Shown piece after piece: positions 7,852-17,516 of a stretch of DNA of 64,000 bases (position 1 is the stretch's first letter; every line of letters begins with the position of its first letter). The notes below the pieces were generated by a model, which had not been told where the DNA came from, made no database searches, and saw nothing but the letters and a program-made list of their open reading frames with translations. The DNA lies in NCBI GenBank assembly GCA_944390795.1, contig CALXRI010000012.1, forward strand, positions 36,283 to 100,282. The letters run 5' to 3'. This DNA comes from an uncultured Victivallales bacterium (GTDB lineage Bacteria > Verrucomicrobiota > Lentisphaeria > Victivallales > UBA1829). The position numbers and the translations under genes are program-made.

Positions 7852-9389
7852 TTTACGGTATTCTCGCCGCCGCGGGACTGATCGTCGGCTTCGTCCTCCA
7901 CGTTGCATTTGTCAAGGTGGCCGGATCGAAATCCATCGACGCCGCGAACAAAATGAAACATGATGCTGAACGCGAGGCGGAGCGTCTTCTCCGGGAAGCC
8001 CGCGTGACGGCGAAAAGCGACGTTCTCAAAATCAAGGAGGATTTTGAAAACGAGATGAAGGAACGCCGCCGGGAAATCCAGTCCTCCGAGCGCAGGCTTG
8101 CCCAGAAAGAGGAAAATCTCGACAGGAAAGCCGATTCCTTCGAATCCAAAGTCCGGAATCTGGAACGCAAGGAGCGCGACATCGACGCGTTGAAAGACCG
8201 CCTCTCCGCAAAGGAGGAAGAGATGAAAAAGGCGGTCGCGCGCCAGATCGACGAACTCGAACGCATCACAGAACTCGACAGGGAAAGCGCAAAAAACCTT
8301 CTGCTGGAAAAGCTCAGGGGCGAAGTTGAAAACGAATGCGGCATTCTCATCCGCAACATCGTGGATGAAGCCAAGCAGAAAGCCGAACGCGAATCCCAGC
8401 GCCTTCTGGTCTACGCGATCCAGCGTTACGCGGGAGAATGCACCTATGAACGCACCACGGCGACAATTCCGCTGCCCAGCGATGAAATGAAAGGACGCAT
8501 CATCGGGCGGGAAGGACGCAACATCCGCGCGCTCGAGGCGGCAACAGGCGTCAACATCCTGATCGACGATACGCCGGAAGCGGTTGTCATCTCCTGCTTT
8601 GACCCGATCCGCAAGGAAATCGCGCGCAGGCTCCTCGAAAAACTCATCTCCGACGGACGGATTCATCCGACACGGATTGAGGACCTCATCAAGAAAATCC
8701 GCAAGGAGATCGACGAGGAAGTCTTCGACGCCGGCGAAAAAGCGGTGCTTGACTGCGGGGTGCAGGGAGTCCCCAAACCGATCATCAATCTGCTGGGCAG
8801 ACTCCAGTTCCGTTTCAGCTTCTCCCAGAATGTGCTCAAACACTCCATTGAGACAGCCGCCTTCATGGGAGCAATCGCCGCGGAACTCGGACTTGACGAG
8901 CAGAAAGCACGCAGAATCGGACTCTTCCACGACATCGGAAAGGCCGTCGATCATGAAATCGAGGGCACGCACGCCGCAATCGGCGCGGACATTCTCCGCA
9001 AGCACAACGAGGCCAAGGATGTCATCAACGCGGTCGCCGCGCATCACGAAGAAGTCGAGGGTACCTCGATTTACGCAATCCTCGCCAACGCATGCGACGC
9101 TCTCAGCGCCTCCCGGCCAGGCGCAAGAAGCGAAACCACGGAGCTTTACCTCAAGCGTCTGGAACAGCTGGAAAACATCGCCAACGAATTCTCCGGCGTG
9201 GAATCCTGCTTCGCACTGCAGGCGGGGCGCGAAATCCGCGTTGTCGTCCAGCCGGAGAAAATCTCCGAGGCGCAGGCGCAGGTTCTCAGCCGCGACATCT
9301 GCAGCAGGATCGAAAAGGAGATGAACTATCCCGGCCAGATCAAAGTCACGGTCATCCGGGAAACCCGCTCCGTCGAATATGCGAAATGA
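7848..9389 (+). CDS. rny: Ribonuclease Y
   Basis: 513 residues, the usual RNase Y length. Membrane-anchored endoribonuclease that starts mRNA decay. The order is a single N-terminal membrane helix (about 3-22), a long charged coiled coil (about 30-200), a KH domain with IIGREGRNIRALEAATGVNILIDD split around residues 215-240, then an HD domain with the metal-binding His361-Asp362 pair in LFHDIGKAVDHE and a second AAHHEEVEG. Start has AAGGA 6 bases upstream and overlaps the preceding gene by ATGA. In many bacteria rny neighbours the cyclo-ligase gene, as here. Confidence 0.97.
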   Translation: MIYGILAAAGLIVGFVLHVAFVKVAGSKSIDAANKMKHDAEREAERLLREARVTAKSDVLKIKEDFENEMKERRREIQSSERRLAQKEENLDRKADSFESKVRNLERKERDIDALKDRLSAKEEEMKKAVARQIDELERITELDRESAKNLLLEKLRGEVENECGILIRNIVDEAKQKAERESQRLLVYAIQRYAGECTYERTTATIPLPSDEMKGRIIGREGRNIRALEAATGVNILIDDTPEAVVISCFDPIRKEIARRLLEKLISDGRIHPTRIEDLIKKIRKEIDEEVFDAGEKAVLDCGVQGVPKPIINLLGRLQFRFSFSQNVLKHSIETAAFMGAIAAELGLDEQKARRIGLFHDIGKAVDHEIEGTHAAIGADILRKHNEAKDVINAVAAHHEEVEGTSIYAILANACDALSASRPGARSETTELYLKRLEQLENIANEFSGVESCFALQAGREIRVVVQPEKISEAQAQVLSRDICSRIEKEMNYPGQIKVTVIRETRSVEYAK

Positions 9390-9407
9390 CCTTCCCGGAG
9401 GCGGAAG

Positions 9408-10205
9408 ATGACCGAGCCCGACTTTCCGGCCCTGAAAGAACGCTTCCGGAGCTATGCGCTCTCCTTCGCGGACACTCCGGAGAATGTCCCGCAGGCGATC
9501 CGGCTGAAAATCGACCATACCTTTGACGTCTGCTCGATCACGGACTGGATCGCGGACCGGGAAGGCGGCGTTTTTCGCGGACGGGGAAGAACGCTTGCTC
9601 TCCTCGGCGCGCTCTTTCATGACGTCTCGCGTTTCCGGCAGTACCGGGAATTCCGCACCTTCCGGGATGCGGACTCCTTCGATCACGGCGAGATCAGCGC
9701 GGAGATCTTTCTAGGCGACTTCCCGCTTGAAGAACTCTCCCCTCCGGAAACCGGGCTGGTTGCCGCCGCAATCCGCCACCACAATAAAAGAGTGCTGCCG
9801 GCGAACCTCCCGGAAGAGGTTCAGCCGTTCGCAAAGCTGCTCCGGGACGCGGACAAGCTTTCCATCATCCGGATCATCGACGAGTATCTCGCGACGCCGG
9901 AGGAATATCAGGAAGCCGCCGTCAGAATCGGCATGGAGGAAACTCCCGGATTCACGCGGGAGCTGGCACAGACGGCAATCGACGGCGGACAGATTGCGCA
10001 CGGCGCCATGCGGAACCTGAACGACTTCAAGATTTCCATCTTCGCCTGGGCGCAGGATCTCAACTTCCCCGCCGCGGCGTCTTATCTCCTGGAACACCGT
10101 CTTTATGAGACGCTCCGGACATTTCTTCCCGATGACACGCTGATGGACCGCCTTCTGGAAGTCAGCCTCGCGAGACTGCGGAACAAGCGGAATGAAAGGA
10201 GCTGA
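9408..10205 (+). CDS. HD-domain phosphohydrolase-like protein
   Basis: 265 residues. HD-superfamily metal-dependent phosphohydrolase: the first His in KIDHTFDV, the HD pair in LFHDVSRF, a second His pair in AIRHHNK and the final Asp in LLRDADKL are all in order, so the site looks intact. The substrate is unknown (nucleotide or cyclic nucleotide monophosphates are typical). GGAGG lies 6 bases before the ATG. It sits 18 bases after RNase Y and 3 bases before the OppF-type ATPase gene, so the four genes from the cyclo-ligase onward look like one transcript. Confidence 0.85.
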   Translation: MTEPDFPALKERFRSYALSFADTPENVPQAIRLKIDHTFDVCSITDWIADREGGVFRGRGRTLALLGALFHDVSRFRQYREFRTFRDADSFDHGEISAEIFLGDFPLEELSPPETGLVAAAIRHHNKRVLPANLPEEVQPFAKLLRDADKLSIIRIIDEYLATPEEYQEAAVRIGMEETPGFTRELAQTAIDGGQIAHGAMRNLNDFKISIFAWAQDLNFPAAASYLLEHRLYETLRTFLPDDTLMDRLLEVSLARLRNKRNERS

Positions 10206-10208
10206 TTC

Positions 10209-11198
10209 ATGGCTCTGCTTCATGTGGAACACCTGAAAAAATACTATCCCGTCCCCTCCCCTCTGTTCGCGCCGAAACGCTGTGTCAAGGCAGTGGACGA
10301 CGTTTCGTTTGATCTGAACGAAGGAGAGACGCTCGGACTTGTCGGAGAAAGCGGATGCGGGAAAAGCACCATGGCGCGCCTTCTGATGCGTCTCGAAAAT
10401 CCCACGGGAGGTTCAATCCTGCTCGACGGGATGGATTTGTGCGCGGTCAAAGGGGAAAAACTGCGCAGAATGCGCGGAAATTTTCAGATGATTTTTCAGG
10501 ATCCCTACGGGTCTCTGAATCCGCGTATGAGCGTCTACACAGCCATTGAGGAAGCTTTGAAACTGCATACGGAGCTGAACGTCTCCGCACGCGCGGCACG
10601 AATCGGCGAACTGCTTACGCTCGTCGGACTGAAGCCGGAATACGCCCGCCGCTATCCGCATCAGTTCAGCGGCGGGCAGCGCCAGAGGATCGGCATTGCA
10701 CGCGCGCTTGCGGTGAATCCCCGGTTCATTGTGGCCGACGAGCCGGTATCCGCACTGGATGTCAGCGTTCAGTCGCAAATTGTGAATCTGCTTCAGGACA
10801 TCCAGAAACAAACCCGTGTGGCGTTTCTGTTCATAGCGCATGACCTCGCAGTCGTCGAGCACATCAGCCATCGGATCATGGTGATGTATCTGGGCAAACT
10901 CGCGGAGACCGGGCCTGCCCGGGAACTCTGCTCACGGCCGGCGCATCCTTATACGAAAGCGCTGCTCTCATCGGTTCCCTCGCTTGATCCGAAGCATAAA
11001 ATCGGCAGAATCACATTGAAAGGGGACGTCCCGTCTCCGCTGGATCCGCCGAAAGGCTGCCGCTTTCATCCCCGCTGCCCGATGCGCAGTGCGCGCTGCG
11101 AAACGGAGGAGCCCGTTCTGCGGCAGGTGCCGGGCGCCTCTCCGGGCCATTGCAGCGCCTGCCATTTCGCCGGGCAGGTTTCAGAATTCAGTGGGTGA
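10209..11198 (+). CDS. ABC oligopeptide transporter ATP-binding protein (OppF/DppF family)
   Basis: 329 residues. Cytoplasmic ATPase of a peptide-type importer. Walker A is GESGCGKST, the signature motif is [16 protein letters not shown], Walker B is [12 protein letters not shown] and the switch His is in FIAHDLA. The C-terminal oligo_HPY extension with three to four cysteines ([14 protein letters not shown] and GHCSAC) is typical of OppD/OppF and can bind an iron-sulfur cluster in some members. OppF normally pairs with OppD; no OppD is in this window. Its last 18 bases overlap, tail to tail, the esterase gene on the other strand. Confidence 0.94.
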   Translation: MALLHVEHLKKYYPVPSPLFAPKRCVKAVDDVSFDLNEGETLGLVGESGCGKSTMARLLMRLENPTGGSILLDGMDLCAVKGEKLRRMRGNFQMIFQDPYGSLNPRMSVYTAIEEALKLHTELNVSARAARIGELLTLVGLKPEYARRYPHQFSGGQRQRIGIARALAVNPRFIVADEPVSALDVSVQSQIVNLLQDIQKQTRVAFLFIAHDLAVVEHISHRIMVMYLGKLAETGPARELCSRPAHPYTKALLSSVPSLDPKHKIGRITLKGDVPSPLDPPKGCRFHPRCPMRSARCETEEPVLRQVPGASPGHCSACHFAGQVSEFSG

Positions 11199-11999
11199 AT
11201 CCGGAACGGAAAAGCCGCAACTCCGGATCAGAAAACGCTTTGCCATCTCCGGCCACTGGACGACATCCGGGGTACCGGTCCCGAGAAGCATGCCGTGGCC
11301 GCCGTGCGGAAAGATATGCAGACTGCATGGAACCTTCTTATCATACAGCGCTTCGGCCATCATTGCGCTGTTCCGCCAGGGAACGGCTGCATCCTCCGCA
11401 GTATGCCAGATAAAAGCGGGAGGGGTTTTCTCCGTGACGCGCGTTTCCAGGGAGAGACGCTCCTTCCATTGCGGGAAATGTCCGCCGAGAAGATTTCTGG
11501 CCGACCCCTCGTGTGCGAAACGGGAAAAGGAAATCACAGGGTAGCAGAGGATCATCGCGTCGGGACGCGCATTCTGCAAATCCGCGTCATCCCCTGCATC
11601 GGCGGAAATCTCGTCAAAGAGCGTTCCTGCGGAGGCGGCAAGATGTCCGCCTGCGGAAAACCCGCAGACCGCCAGACGGTCGGGGATCACGCGCCATGCT
11701 CCGGCTCGGGCGCGGATCAGGCGGATTGCCCGGAGGACATCCTCCTGCGGCTCCGGAAAACGATGCGGAGCCACGCGGTAATGCAGCACGAATGCGTGGA
11801 ACCCCAGTTCATTGAACTTCCGTGCAATCGGTTCGCCTTCGGTCGACTCGCATACGCAGCCGTAACCGCCGCCGGGAATGACAAGGACGGCCGGGCGCGG
11901 GTTCTTCTCCCCGGGGAGCAGGTAACAGCAGAGCTCCGGCGCTGGAGCCGCGTTTTTTCCCGGATCCGTCCAGAGAAGGATCGTCGCCGGCGCACTCAT
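11181..11999 (-). CDS. Alpha/beta hydrolase, BD-FAE/acetyl esterase-like
   Basis: 272 residues. The fold marks are all present: the oxyanion hole motif [11 protein letters not shown], the nucleophile elbow GFSAGGHLA, the acid Asp in [10 protein letters not shown] and the catalytic His in HGGHGM. This matches the feruloyl/acetyl-xylan esterase-like group of the alpha/beta hydrolases, which removes acyl groups from plant or bacterial glycans; no signal peptide, so it is probably cytoplasmic. The ATG at 11999 overlaps the stop of the HIT gene (ATGA), so the two are translationally coupled. Its end overlaps the OppF gene on the opposite strand by 18 bases. Confidence 0.88.
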   Translation of the reverse strand: MSAPATILLWTDPGKNAAPAPELCCYLLPGEKNPRPAVLVIPGGGYGCVCESTEGEPIARKFNELGFHAFVLHYRVAPHRFPEPQEDVLRAIRLIRARAGAWRVIPDRLAVCGFSAGGHLAASAGTLFDEISADAGDDADLQNARPDAMILCYPVISFSRFAHEGSARNLLGGHFPQWKERLSLETRVTEKTPPAFIWHTAEDAAVPWRNSAMMAEALYDKKVPCSLHIFPHGGHGMLLGTGTPDVVQWPEMAKRFLIRSCGFSVPDSPTEF

Positions 12000-12493
12000 G
12001 CCGGCCACTCCCTGCGCAGCAGGTCCGCAGTATCGCGCAATGCCTCCGGAACGACGCGGACGTCGCCGATCACCGGCATGAAGTTGTTGTCTCCGGTCCA
12101 GCGGGGAACAATGTGCAGATGCAGATGATCCGCCACGCCCGCGCCCGCCGCGACACCGAGATTGAATCCGATGTTGTAAGCCTGCGGATGCATGACCTTC
12201 TGCAGCGTGTCCTTCGCTTTGACGCAGACATCCATGATCTCATGCAGTTCCTCCGGAGCCAGTCCGGAAATGTCCCCGACATGGCGGAACGGCGCAACCA
12301 GCAGATGTCCGGAATTATAGGGATAACGGTTCAGAATGACGAAACAATGCGCATAGCGGGCGACAATCAGCTCCTCCTCGGGCGAGTCCGGGCGGATTTC
12401 ACGGTTGTTGCAGAGAAAACAGCCGGGCGTTTTTTCCGAACGGATGAAACTGATTCTCCATGGCGCCCACAGCGGGCGGGATTCCTCCTTCAT
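11996..12493 (-). CDS. HIT-family hydrolase/phosphorylase
   Basis: 165 residues. The histidine triad HLHLHIVPRW gives the nucleotidyl-transfer active site; CFLCNN near residue 24 supplies a cysteine pair as in the Zn-binding HIT proteins. Length and the sequence PLWAPWR at the N terminus resemble the Ap4A phosphorylase-like subgroup of HIT proteins. The likely substrate is a dinucleoside polyphosphate or a nucleotidylated amine. The start at 12493 is set by GGAGG 8 bases upstream; longer in-frame extensions have no ribosome binding site. Coupled to the esterase gene. Confidence 0.92.
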   Translation of the reverse strand: MKEESRPLWAPWRISFIRSEKTPGCFLCNNREIRPDSPEEELIVARYAHCFVILNRYPYNSGHLLVAPFRHVGDISGLAPEELHEIMDVCVKAKDTLQKVMHPQAYNIGFNLGVAAGAGVADHLHLHIVPRWTGDNNFMPVIGDVRVVPEALRDTADLLRREWPA

Positions 12494-12608
12494 GATCCAG
12501 ACCTCCAAATCTTTGGTTTGCCGCAGAATTTCTGCATGGGGAAATGTAGCATCATTCCGGGAAAATGCCCGCATCCGACAGGAAAAAAAAGGATTTTTTC
12601 CACAGGAT

Positions 12609-14375
12609 TCAGTATTCACTCCAGGAGGGTTTCATGGAAAAAACCGCATGGATCGTTTTTTCATCGAATTTCGGCGTGCGGTCATAGTTGTATATTCCGT
12701 TCTGCTCCTGTTCAATGTCGGTCAGCTGGGTATAGCAGTAGCCCGCAACCTTCGGATGGCGGACCAGACATTCGGTCAGCGCGGCGATCCGTCTTTCCGC
12801 CTCTTCGGCCGTGAGAGGATCCGTGCCGTATCCCCATGAATTTTCCGCGTAGGGCCTGCGCCCCTCCGGAATGTATTTGACGCCGCCGTATTCATCGGCG
12901 ACGCAGGGCTCCCCGTGATAGGCCGCCGATTCCGTGTCGGCGAAATGCATATAAACGGGTTCTGTGTTCAGAGCCTCCTCAAGTTTTGCGGAATCCGGAT
13001 GATAGGTGTGCACGGTCCAGAGATCGGTTTTCACATGCACGTAGCCGGAGGAATCGTTCACGGGACGCGTGGGGTCCAGCGTGCGCGTGAGATCGTAAAG
13101 GTCGGAAACAAATCTGCGGTGTTCCTCCAGATCGTGATACTGGCGCGTTTCATTGAGCGGAGTCCAGGTTATGATGGAAGGGTGATTGATGTCCCGTTCG
13201 ACCAGCGAGGTCCAGTCCGCAGGAAAATTCCGGAGCGCAAGATTGTAGTCAGGATTTGTTTTTGTGAAATGCTGCCAGAACGAGATGCCCCAGCTCGGAT
13301 ATTCCGCCCAGGTGAGGTATCCGAGACGGTCGGCCCAGTAGTGGAAGCGTTCGTCGAAAATCTTCTGATGGAGACGCGCGCCGTTGAAGCCGGCTTTCAT
13401 GGCAAGTTCGATATCGTGCCGGAGCGCGCCGTCGTCGGGTGCACTCCAGATGCCGTCCTCGTAAAACCCCTGATCGAGCACGAAGCGCAGGAAGAGCGGG
13501 CGGTTGTTCAGGTAACATTTTCCGTTTTCGATATGGATCTTCCGGAGTCCGGCGTAAGAGGATACGCGGTCCAGCTCCTTTCCGTCCGCATCCTTCAGAA
13601 TGTATTCGACGCCGTACAGAAACGGACTGCCCGGCTCCCATGCCCGGGGATTCTTCAGTTTGAGCGTCACGACATTGCCGGCGGCGCCATGAACCGTTTC
13701 CGAAGCAGCGGTTCTGCCATCTTCGAGGAGATTCACGGTAAAACGGAGTCCCCGCCGTTCCGTATGAAACACCGGCAGAAAGGAAAAGCTTCCGTTGTCG
13801 AAATCCGGCACGATCCGGCAGGATTTCAGCGCATACGGGGAAACCGCCTCCATCCAGACGGTCTGCCAGATTCCGGTCGTCCGGGTGTAACTGCATCCGG
13901 CGGACTGGAAAAAAGGCGCCTGTTTTCCGAACGGCTGGAGTCCGCCGCGCATGAAATCTTCCGCCTTCACGACAAGGTCGTGCGTCTTCCCCGGTTCGAC
14001 TGCCCCTGTGAGATCAACTGTGAACGAGGAAAGTCCGGTATGGCGCCCGGCTTCCTTTCCATCCAGATATACGATGCACTGATAATCGACACCGCCGAAA
14101 TGCAGAAGAATTTTCCGCCCCGCCCATTCCGCGGGAATTTCAATTTTGCGATGATACCAGATCACCTCGATGAAATCGGTGAATCCGACTCCGGAGAGGC
14201 GGCTCTCCGGACAGAACGGAACTGTGATCCTCCTGTCAAACCCATTCGACATGCGCCACTGTTTTTCCTCTCCGCTGCGCGAAAAATCGAAGGCAAAGGT
14301 CCATTCGCCGTTGAGATTTCTCCAATCTTCGCGTTCGAACTGCGGTCTCGGGTATTCATTTCTCGGGATCGTCAT
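12609..14375 (-). CDS. Glycoside hydrolase family 2 protein (beta-galactosidase/beta-glucuronidase type)
   Basis: 588 residues. Sugar-binding jelly roll at 15-190 (YPRPQFEREDWRNLNGEW is the usual opening), an immunoglobulin-like domain at about 190-290 and a TIM barrel after that. The acid/base Glu409 is in WTPLNETRQ and the nucleophile Glu495 is in VADEYGG, so the enzyme looks active. No signal peptide, so it would cleave imported oligosaccharides in the cytoplasm. The ATG has AAGGAG 9 bases upstream. A strong promoter (14424-14452) faces away from the AraC regulator gene, which probably controls it. The exact sugar cannot be told. Confidence 0.92.
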   Translation of the reverse strand: MTIPRNEYPRPQFEREDWRNLNGEWTFAFDFSRSGEEKQWRMSNGFDRRITVPFCPESRLSGVGFTDFIEVIWYHRKIEIPAEWAGRKILLHFGGVDYQCIVYLDGKEAGRHTGLSSFTVDLTGAVEPGKTHDLVVKAEDFMRGGLQPFGKQAPFFQSAGCSYTRTTGIWQTVWMEAVSPYALKSCRIVPDFDNGSFSFLPVFHTERRGLRFTVNLLEDGRTAASETVHGAAGNVVTLKLKNPRAWEPGSPFLYGVEYILKDADGKELDRVSSYAGLRKIHIENGKCYLNNRPLFLRFVLDQGFYEDGIWSAPDDGALRHDIELAMKAGFNGARLHQKIFDERFHYWADRLGYLTWAEYPSWGISFWQHFTKTNPDYNLALRNFPADWTSLVERDINHPSIITWTPLNETRQYHDLEEHRRFVSDLYDLTRTLDPTRPVNDSSGYVHVKTDLWTVHTYHPDSAKLEEALNTEPVYMHFADTESAAYHGEPCVADEYGGVKYIPEGRRPYAENSWGYGTDPLTAEEAERRIAALTECLVRHPKVAGYCYTQLTDIEQEQNGIYNYDRTPKFDEKTIHAVFSMKPSWSEY

Positions 14376-14396
14376 ATTGAAACACTCCTTTCTTCC

Positions 14397-14406
14397 AGTT
14401 GCAACT
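14397..14406. promoter_or_regulatory. Palindrome in the GH2/AraC divergent promoter region
   Basis: AGTTGCAACT is a perfect 10-base palindrome overlapping the -35 of the AraC gene promoter and lying downstream of the GH2 promoter. It could be part of the regulator binding site, but AraC sites are usually direct repeats, so this is only a candidate. Confidence 0.3.
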
Positions 14407-14426
14407 TCTGAAATTTCCTGTAAATT
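14399..14426 (+). promoter_or_regulatory. Promoter of the AraC-family regulator gene
   Basis: TTGCAA (14399-14404), 16 bases, TAAATT (14421-14426). It overlaps the divergent GH2 promoter, so the two genes may compete for polymerase. Confidence 0.5.
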
Positions 14427-14452
14427 ATAAATTAAATCCTGATTTTTTTCAA
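14424..14452 (-). promoter_or_regulatory. Promoter of the GH2 gene
   Basis: Minus strand TTGAAA (14452-14447), 17 bases, TATAAT (14429-14424), a near-consensus sigma-70 promoter. Confidence 0.7.
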
Positions 14453-14486
14453 TGGAAACAAATACAAAAACATGAGGATTGTAATC

Positions 14487-15320
14487 ATGAGCATATACAA
14501 AGAGACTTTTTTTCCCATGCCGATGCCCCATCCGGACGCATCGTTGAAGCTTCTGCTCGCCGGCATCACCCATCCGGATCCGTCCTACCGGATTGTCAGA
14601 AACTCCCCCGGACAGCTTTATGTGCTGGAGTGTGTCATCCGCGGAAAAGGACATCTGCGCTGGGGCGACAAATATTACACTCCCGCGGAAGGAGATGTTT
14701 ATCTGCTCCAGCCGCCCCTCTCCCACGAATATCATTCGGATCCCGCCGACCCATGGGAAAAAATCTGGTTCAATCTGAGCGGTCCTCTGATGAACGCCCT
14801 GTGCGACGCCTACCGCCTGCGCGGCATCGTCTATTTTCACAACTGCCGGATTGAACATGAATTTCTGAACGCCGCCGACCTTCTCCGGCGCCATCAGGAG
14901 AATCTCGCAACAGAATTTCCACTGGCCGTTCACCGCATTCTCAGCGCCATAGACCGCAGCCGTTCCACACATCCGGAAGCAGGAAAAAGCCCGGAGGGAA
15001 TCCGTCTGAAAGAGTATCTTGACACGAACTGGGAGAAGAACATATCGCTGGAGAAACTTGCAAAACTGATCTGCAAATCCGTTCCGCAAACACTGCGCAT
15101 TTTCCAGAAAGACTGGAACTGCTCGCCTTACGCATATCTGCAGGAACAGCGTTCCTTTCTGGCACGGCAGTATCTGGAAAACTCGGACTGCCCCGTCAAA
15201 ATGCTCGCAGCGATGCTCGGCTTCAAAGACGAATTTTATTTTTCAAACTGGTTCAAAGGGAAAAACGGTGTCGCGCCGGCCATCTACAGGAAAAAATTCA
15301 GAAAAACGCAGGGAATGTAA
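14487..15320 (+). CDS. AraC-family transcriptional regulator
   Basis: 277 residues from the ATG at 14487, which has GAGG 9 bases upstream; the ATG at 14472 lacks one. The N-terminal half is a cupin-type sensor (YVLECVIRGKGHLRWGDKYYTPAEGD split by typical strands), and the C-terminal hundred residues hold two helix-turn-helix units: LKEYLDTNWEKNISLEKLAK and MLAAMLGFKDEFYFSNWFKG followed by VAPAIYRKKFR. Such proteins bind a sugar and activate a neighbouring gene. It is divergent from the GH2 gene with overlapping promoters, so GH2 is its most likely target. Confidence 0.93.
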   Translation: MSIYKETFFPMPMPHPDASLKLLLAGITHPDPSYRIVRNSPGQLYVLECVIRGKGHLRWGDKYYTPAEGDVYLLQPPLSHEYHSDPADPWEKIWFNLSGPLMNALCDAYRLRGIVYFHNCRIEHEFLNAADLLRRHQENLATEFPLAVHRILSAIDRSRSTHPEAGKSPEGIRLKEYLDTNWEKNISLEKLAKLICKSVPQTLRIFQKDWNCSPYAYLQEQRSFLARQYLENSDCPVKMLAAMLGFKDEFYFSNWFKGKNGVAPAIYRKKFRKTQGM

Positions 15321-15362
15321 TCCGATCGCTTCCTCGGCGCACCGCAAAAAATTTCCGGGTTC

Positions 15363-17312
15363 TCAACGGGGAAAGTAATTCTCCGGCTCTTCCGCATGTT
15401 CGACATCCGTCTCCGTCCGCCGCGGCCGGCAAGCGGCATACTCCGCAAAAGGAGTTTCACTGATTGTCAGTTTCACCAGCTGTATCTTCGCTTTTGCACA
15501 GAAGTTCCGCAGATGCTCCAGATTCTCATCCGAAGCGGAATCCGTGGCGATCACAATCTTCTCAAAAGGATGTTCCGCATAAATCTGCTCCACCTGATCC
15601 ACTCCTCCGAAAACCTTGAAGCCGTAAACCCGGAGTCCGTATAACCCGGGATCATCATCCATGATGCCGATCACGGATTCGGAAAAGGCCTTGCGGTTCG
15701 CACAGAAAAGATAACTGATGTAGACACGGCAGTTCAAGCCGCCTCCGTAAATCATGATCCTCTGAATTGTCGAAGGTTCCTGATACTGCAGATACAGTTT
15801 CCGGAACAGGAACCCCTCTCCGTAATGGACCAGAAAGCGTTCCAAACAGATGAATGTCAGGTTCTGCAGGCAGAAAAGAAGACAGCCGCCCAGAAAACGG
15901 CGCGGACTGATATGTTCCAGAGTCTGCATGTCGGCATAGCAGTAGTAATAAAGCAGAATACAGGAAATCGTCGATCCGAGCAGAAGCGTCAGCGCAAGGT
16001 GCCAGTAGTTGTTCAAGCCCGCGCGCAGCCAGTAAATCTTATAGACACCCGAACAACAAAGTATAAGAAAAACAGGAACGACGGCATAAAGGAAAAAGGA
16101 AAGATTCTGGAAACTTCCGATGAGAATGATGAATGTAATCAGAAAGGAAAGACTGATCAGGAAGAAATCAATAAAGGGATGAAACATGTTGACCAGAATT
16201 CCCTGCCTCGGTTTTGCCAGGCCGCGCTGAATCAGCAGGGCGGAATCATAGATTTCCACAATCGCAAGCTGCCGGATCATGATGATGATGGCGATCACAA
16301 GAGTCACATATGCGACGGCAGGCATGGAGTCCCGCACGGTGAGAAATAAAAGGGCAATTGCGGAAAACACGCATGCCATCAAATACATCATGAATGCCGT
16401 GGTTGTCTGTTTCTTCGTCTGCCTGAGCAGGCGGTGATGCAGATGATCCTGGTCACCGTCCATGATGCCTCCCGAGTCGGGATTCAGGAGTTTCCGGGTG
16501 CTGCGCCTCCAGATTGCCAGCACGACATCGAAGAGGGGAACACCGACGGCGAGAATCGGAAGAAGCAGGGAGGTCGCCGTTACCACCTTGTCAATGGTGG
16601 AAAGACCGATAATGGCAAAAATCAATCCCAGGAAAGTGCTTCCTGTATCCCCGAGAAAAATACGCGCGGGATAGAAATTGTAACGCAGAAAGCCCAGGCA
16701 GGCGCCTGCGAGAATCAGCATGCAGATCGCCTCAGGCGTCGGTCCGCCCACAAAAATAAACCAGATCGCCATGCATCCCGCGGAAACGACGGCAAGCCCC
16801 GAAGCCAGACCGTCCAGTCCGTCGATCAGGTTGAACGCATTGATAATGACAATCACCCAGACGAACTGGAAAAGAAGAGAGAAATAGCCGGAGATTTCCC
16901 AGCCGAAAATGGAATATTGCTGCTGGTCTCCCGTATACCAGATAATCAGAACGACCAGAAACTGAACCAGCAGTTTCTGCCAGGACTTCAGCTCCCGCCG
17001 GTCATCGATGAGTCCAAGGCCGCACAATACAACAGCCGGCCAGAAAAGCCGCCAGAAAAGCGGCAGCACCGCCTCCGTGCTCCGGACTCCGAATCCATAC
17101 AATGCCAGAGTCAGGAAAAAAGCCAGAATCACGGCGACTCCCCCCCCTCGGGGCACCGGTTTCTTATGGATGTGCCGCCCGCCCGGACGGTCCACATACC
17201 CCAGGCGCGGCAGGATCCGGATGGAGGCATAGGTAAAAATCAGAGAAAAGAAAACCGCCAGCATCGGATAAATGAAAACACCGGCATAATTTTCGAAAAA
17301 AACCAACATCAT
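15363..17312 (-). CDS. WecA/TagO-like glycosyl-phosphate transferase fused to a CapD-like N-terminal region
   Basis: 649 residues. Residues 1 to about 340 are a polytopic MraY/WecA-family enzyme that transfers a sugar 1-phosphate to undecaprenyl phosphate: the motifs LGLIDDRRELKSW, NAFNLIDGLDGLASG, IFLGDTGSTFLG and DGDQDHLHHRLLR are all present. Residues about 380-500 add further membrane helices, and about 520-620 form a Rossmann-like segment (RIMIYGGGLNCRVYISYLF, then GIMDDDPGLYG, then KIVIATDSA) like the N-terminal half of CapD/WbpM-type proteins, without the following SDR dehydratase. The start has GGAG 5 bases upstream. It probably initiates a surface polysaccharide; the role of the added domain is unknown. 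Confidence 0.9.
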   Translation of the reverse strand: MMLVFFENYAGVFIYPMLAVFFSLIFTYASIRILPRLGYVDRPGGRHIHKKPVPRGGGVAVILAFFLTLALYGFGVRSTEAVLPLFWRLFWPAVVLCGLGLIDDRRELKSWQKLLVQFLVVLIIWYTGDQQQYSIFGWEISGYFSLLFQFVWVIVIINAFNLIDGLDGLASGLAVVSAGCMAIWFIFVGGPTPEAICMLILAGACLGFLRYNFYPARIFLGDTGSTFLGLIFAIIGLSTIDKVVTATSLLLPILAVGVPLFDVVLAIWRRSTRKLLNPDSGGIMDGDQDHLHHRLLRQTKKQTTTAFMMYLMACVFSAIALLFLTVRDSMPAVAYVTLVIAIIIMIRQLAIVEIYDSALLIQRGLAKPRQGILVNMFHPFIDFFLISLSFLITFIILIGSFQNLSFFLYAVVPVFLILCCSGVYKIYWLRAGLNNYWHLALTLLLGSTISCILLYYYCYADMQTLEHISPRRFLGGCLLFCLQNLTFICLERFLVHYGEGFLFRKLYLQYQEPSTIQRIMIYGGGLNCRVYISYLFCANRKAFSESVIGIMDDDPGLYGLRVYGFKVFGGVDQVEQIYAEHPFEKIVIATDSASDENLEHLRNFCAKAKIQLVKLTISETPFAEYAACRPRRTETDVEHAEEPENYFPR

Positions 17313-17516
17313 TCAAGCTCCCGCCATATTTCCTGAATATAAAAATACTGCTCCCCGCTTCGTTATTCAAATAAAAAAACAGAAAAACAGGCTTTTTTAC
17401 AGAAGGAGAAGAGAAAAAGCGGGAGCGAATGCAGACAAAGGCGCACAGCGTAAGGAAGAAAGTGCGGGAACCTGGCGCATCCGCCCGGACAGGTCTCAGA
17501 AAAATCCTCCCCCCGA

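Noticed and set aside
7716..9686. A 656-codon minus-strand open frame opposite RNase Y
   Set aside because: RNase Y is unmistakable on the plus strand; the antisense frame has no start signal and no recognisable domains.
12915..14411. A 498-codon plus-strand frame opposite the GH2 gene
   Set aside because: The GH2 gene has catalytic residues, a ribosome binding site and a promoter; the plus frame is a shadow.
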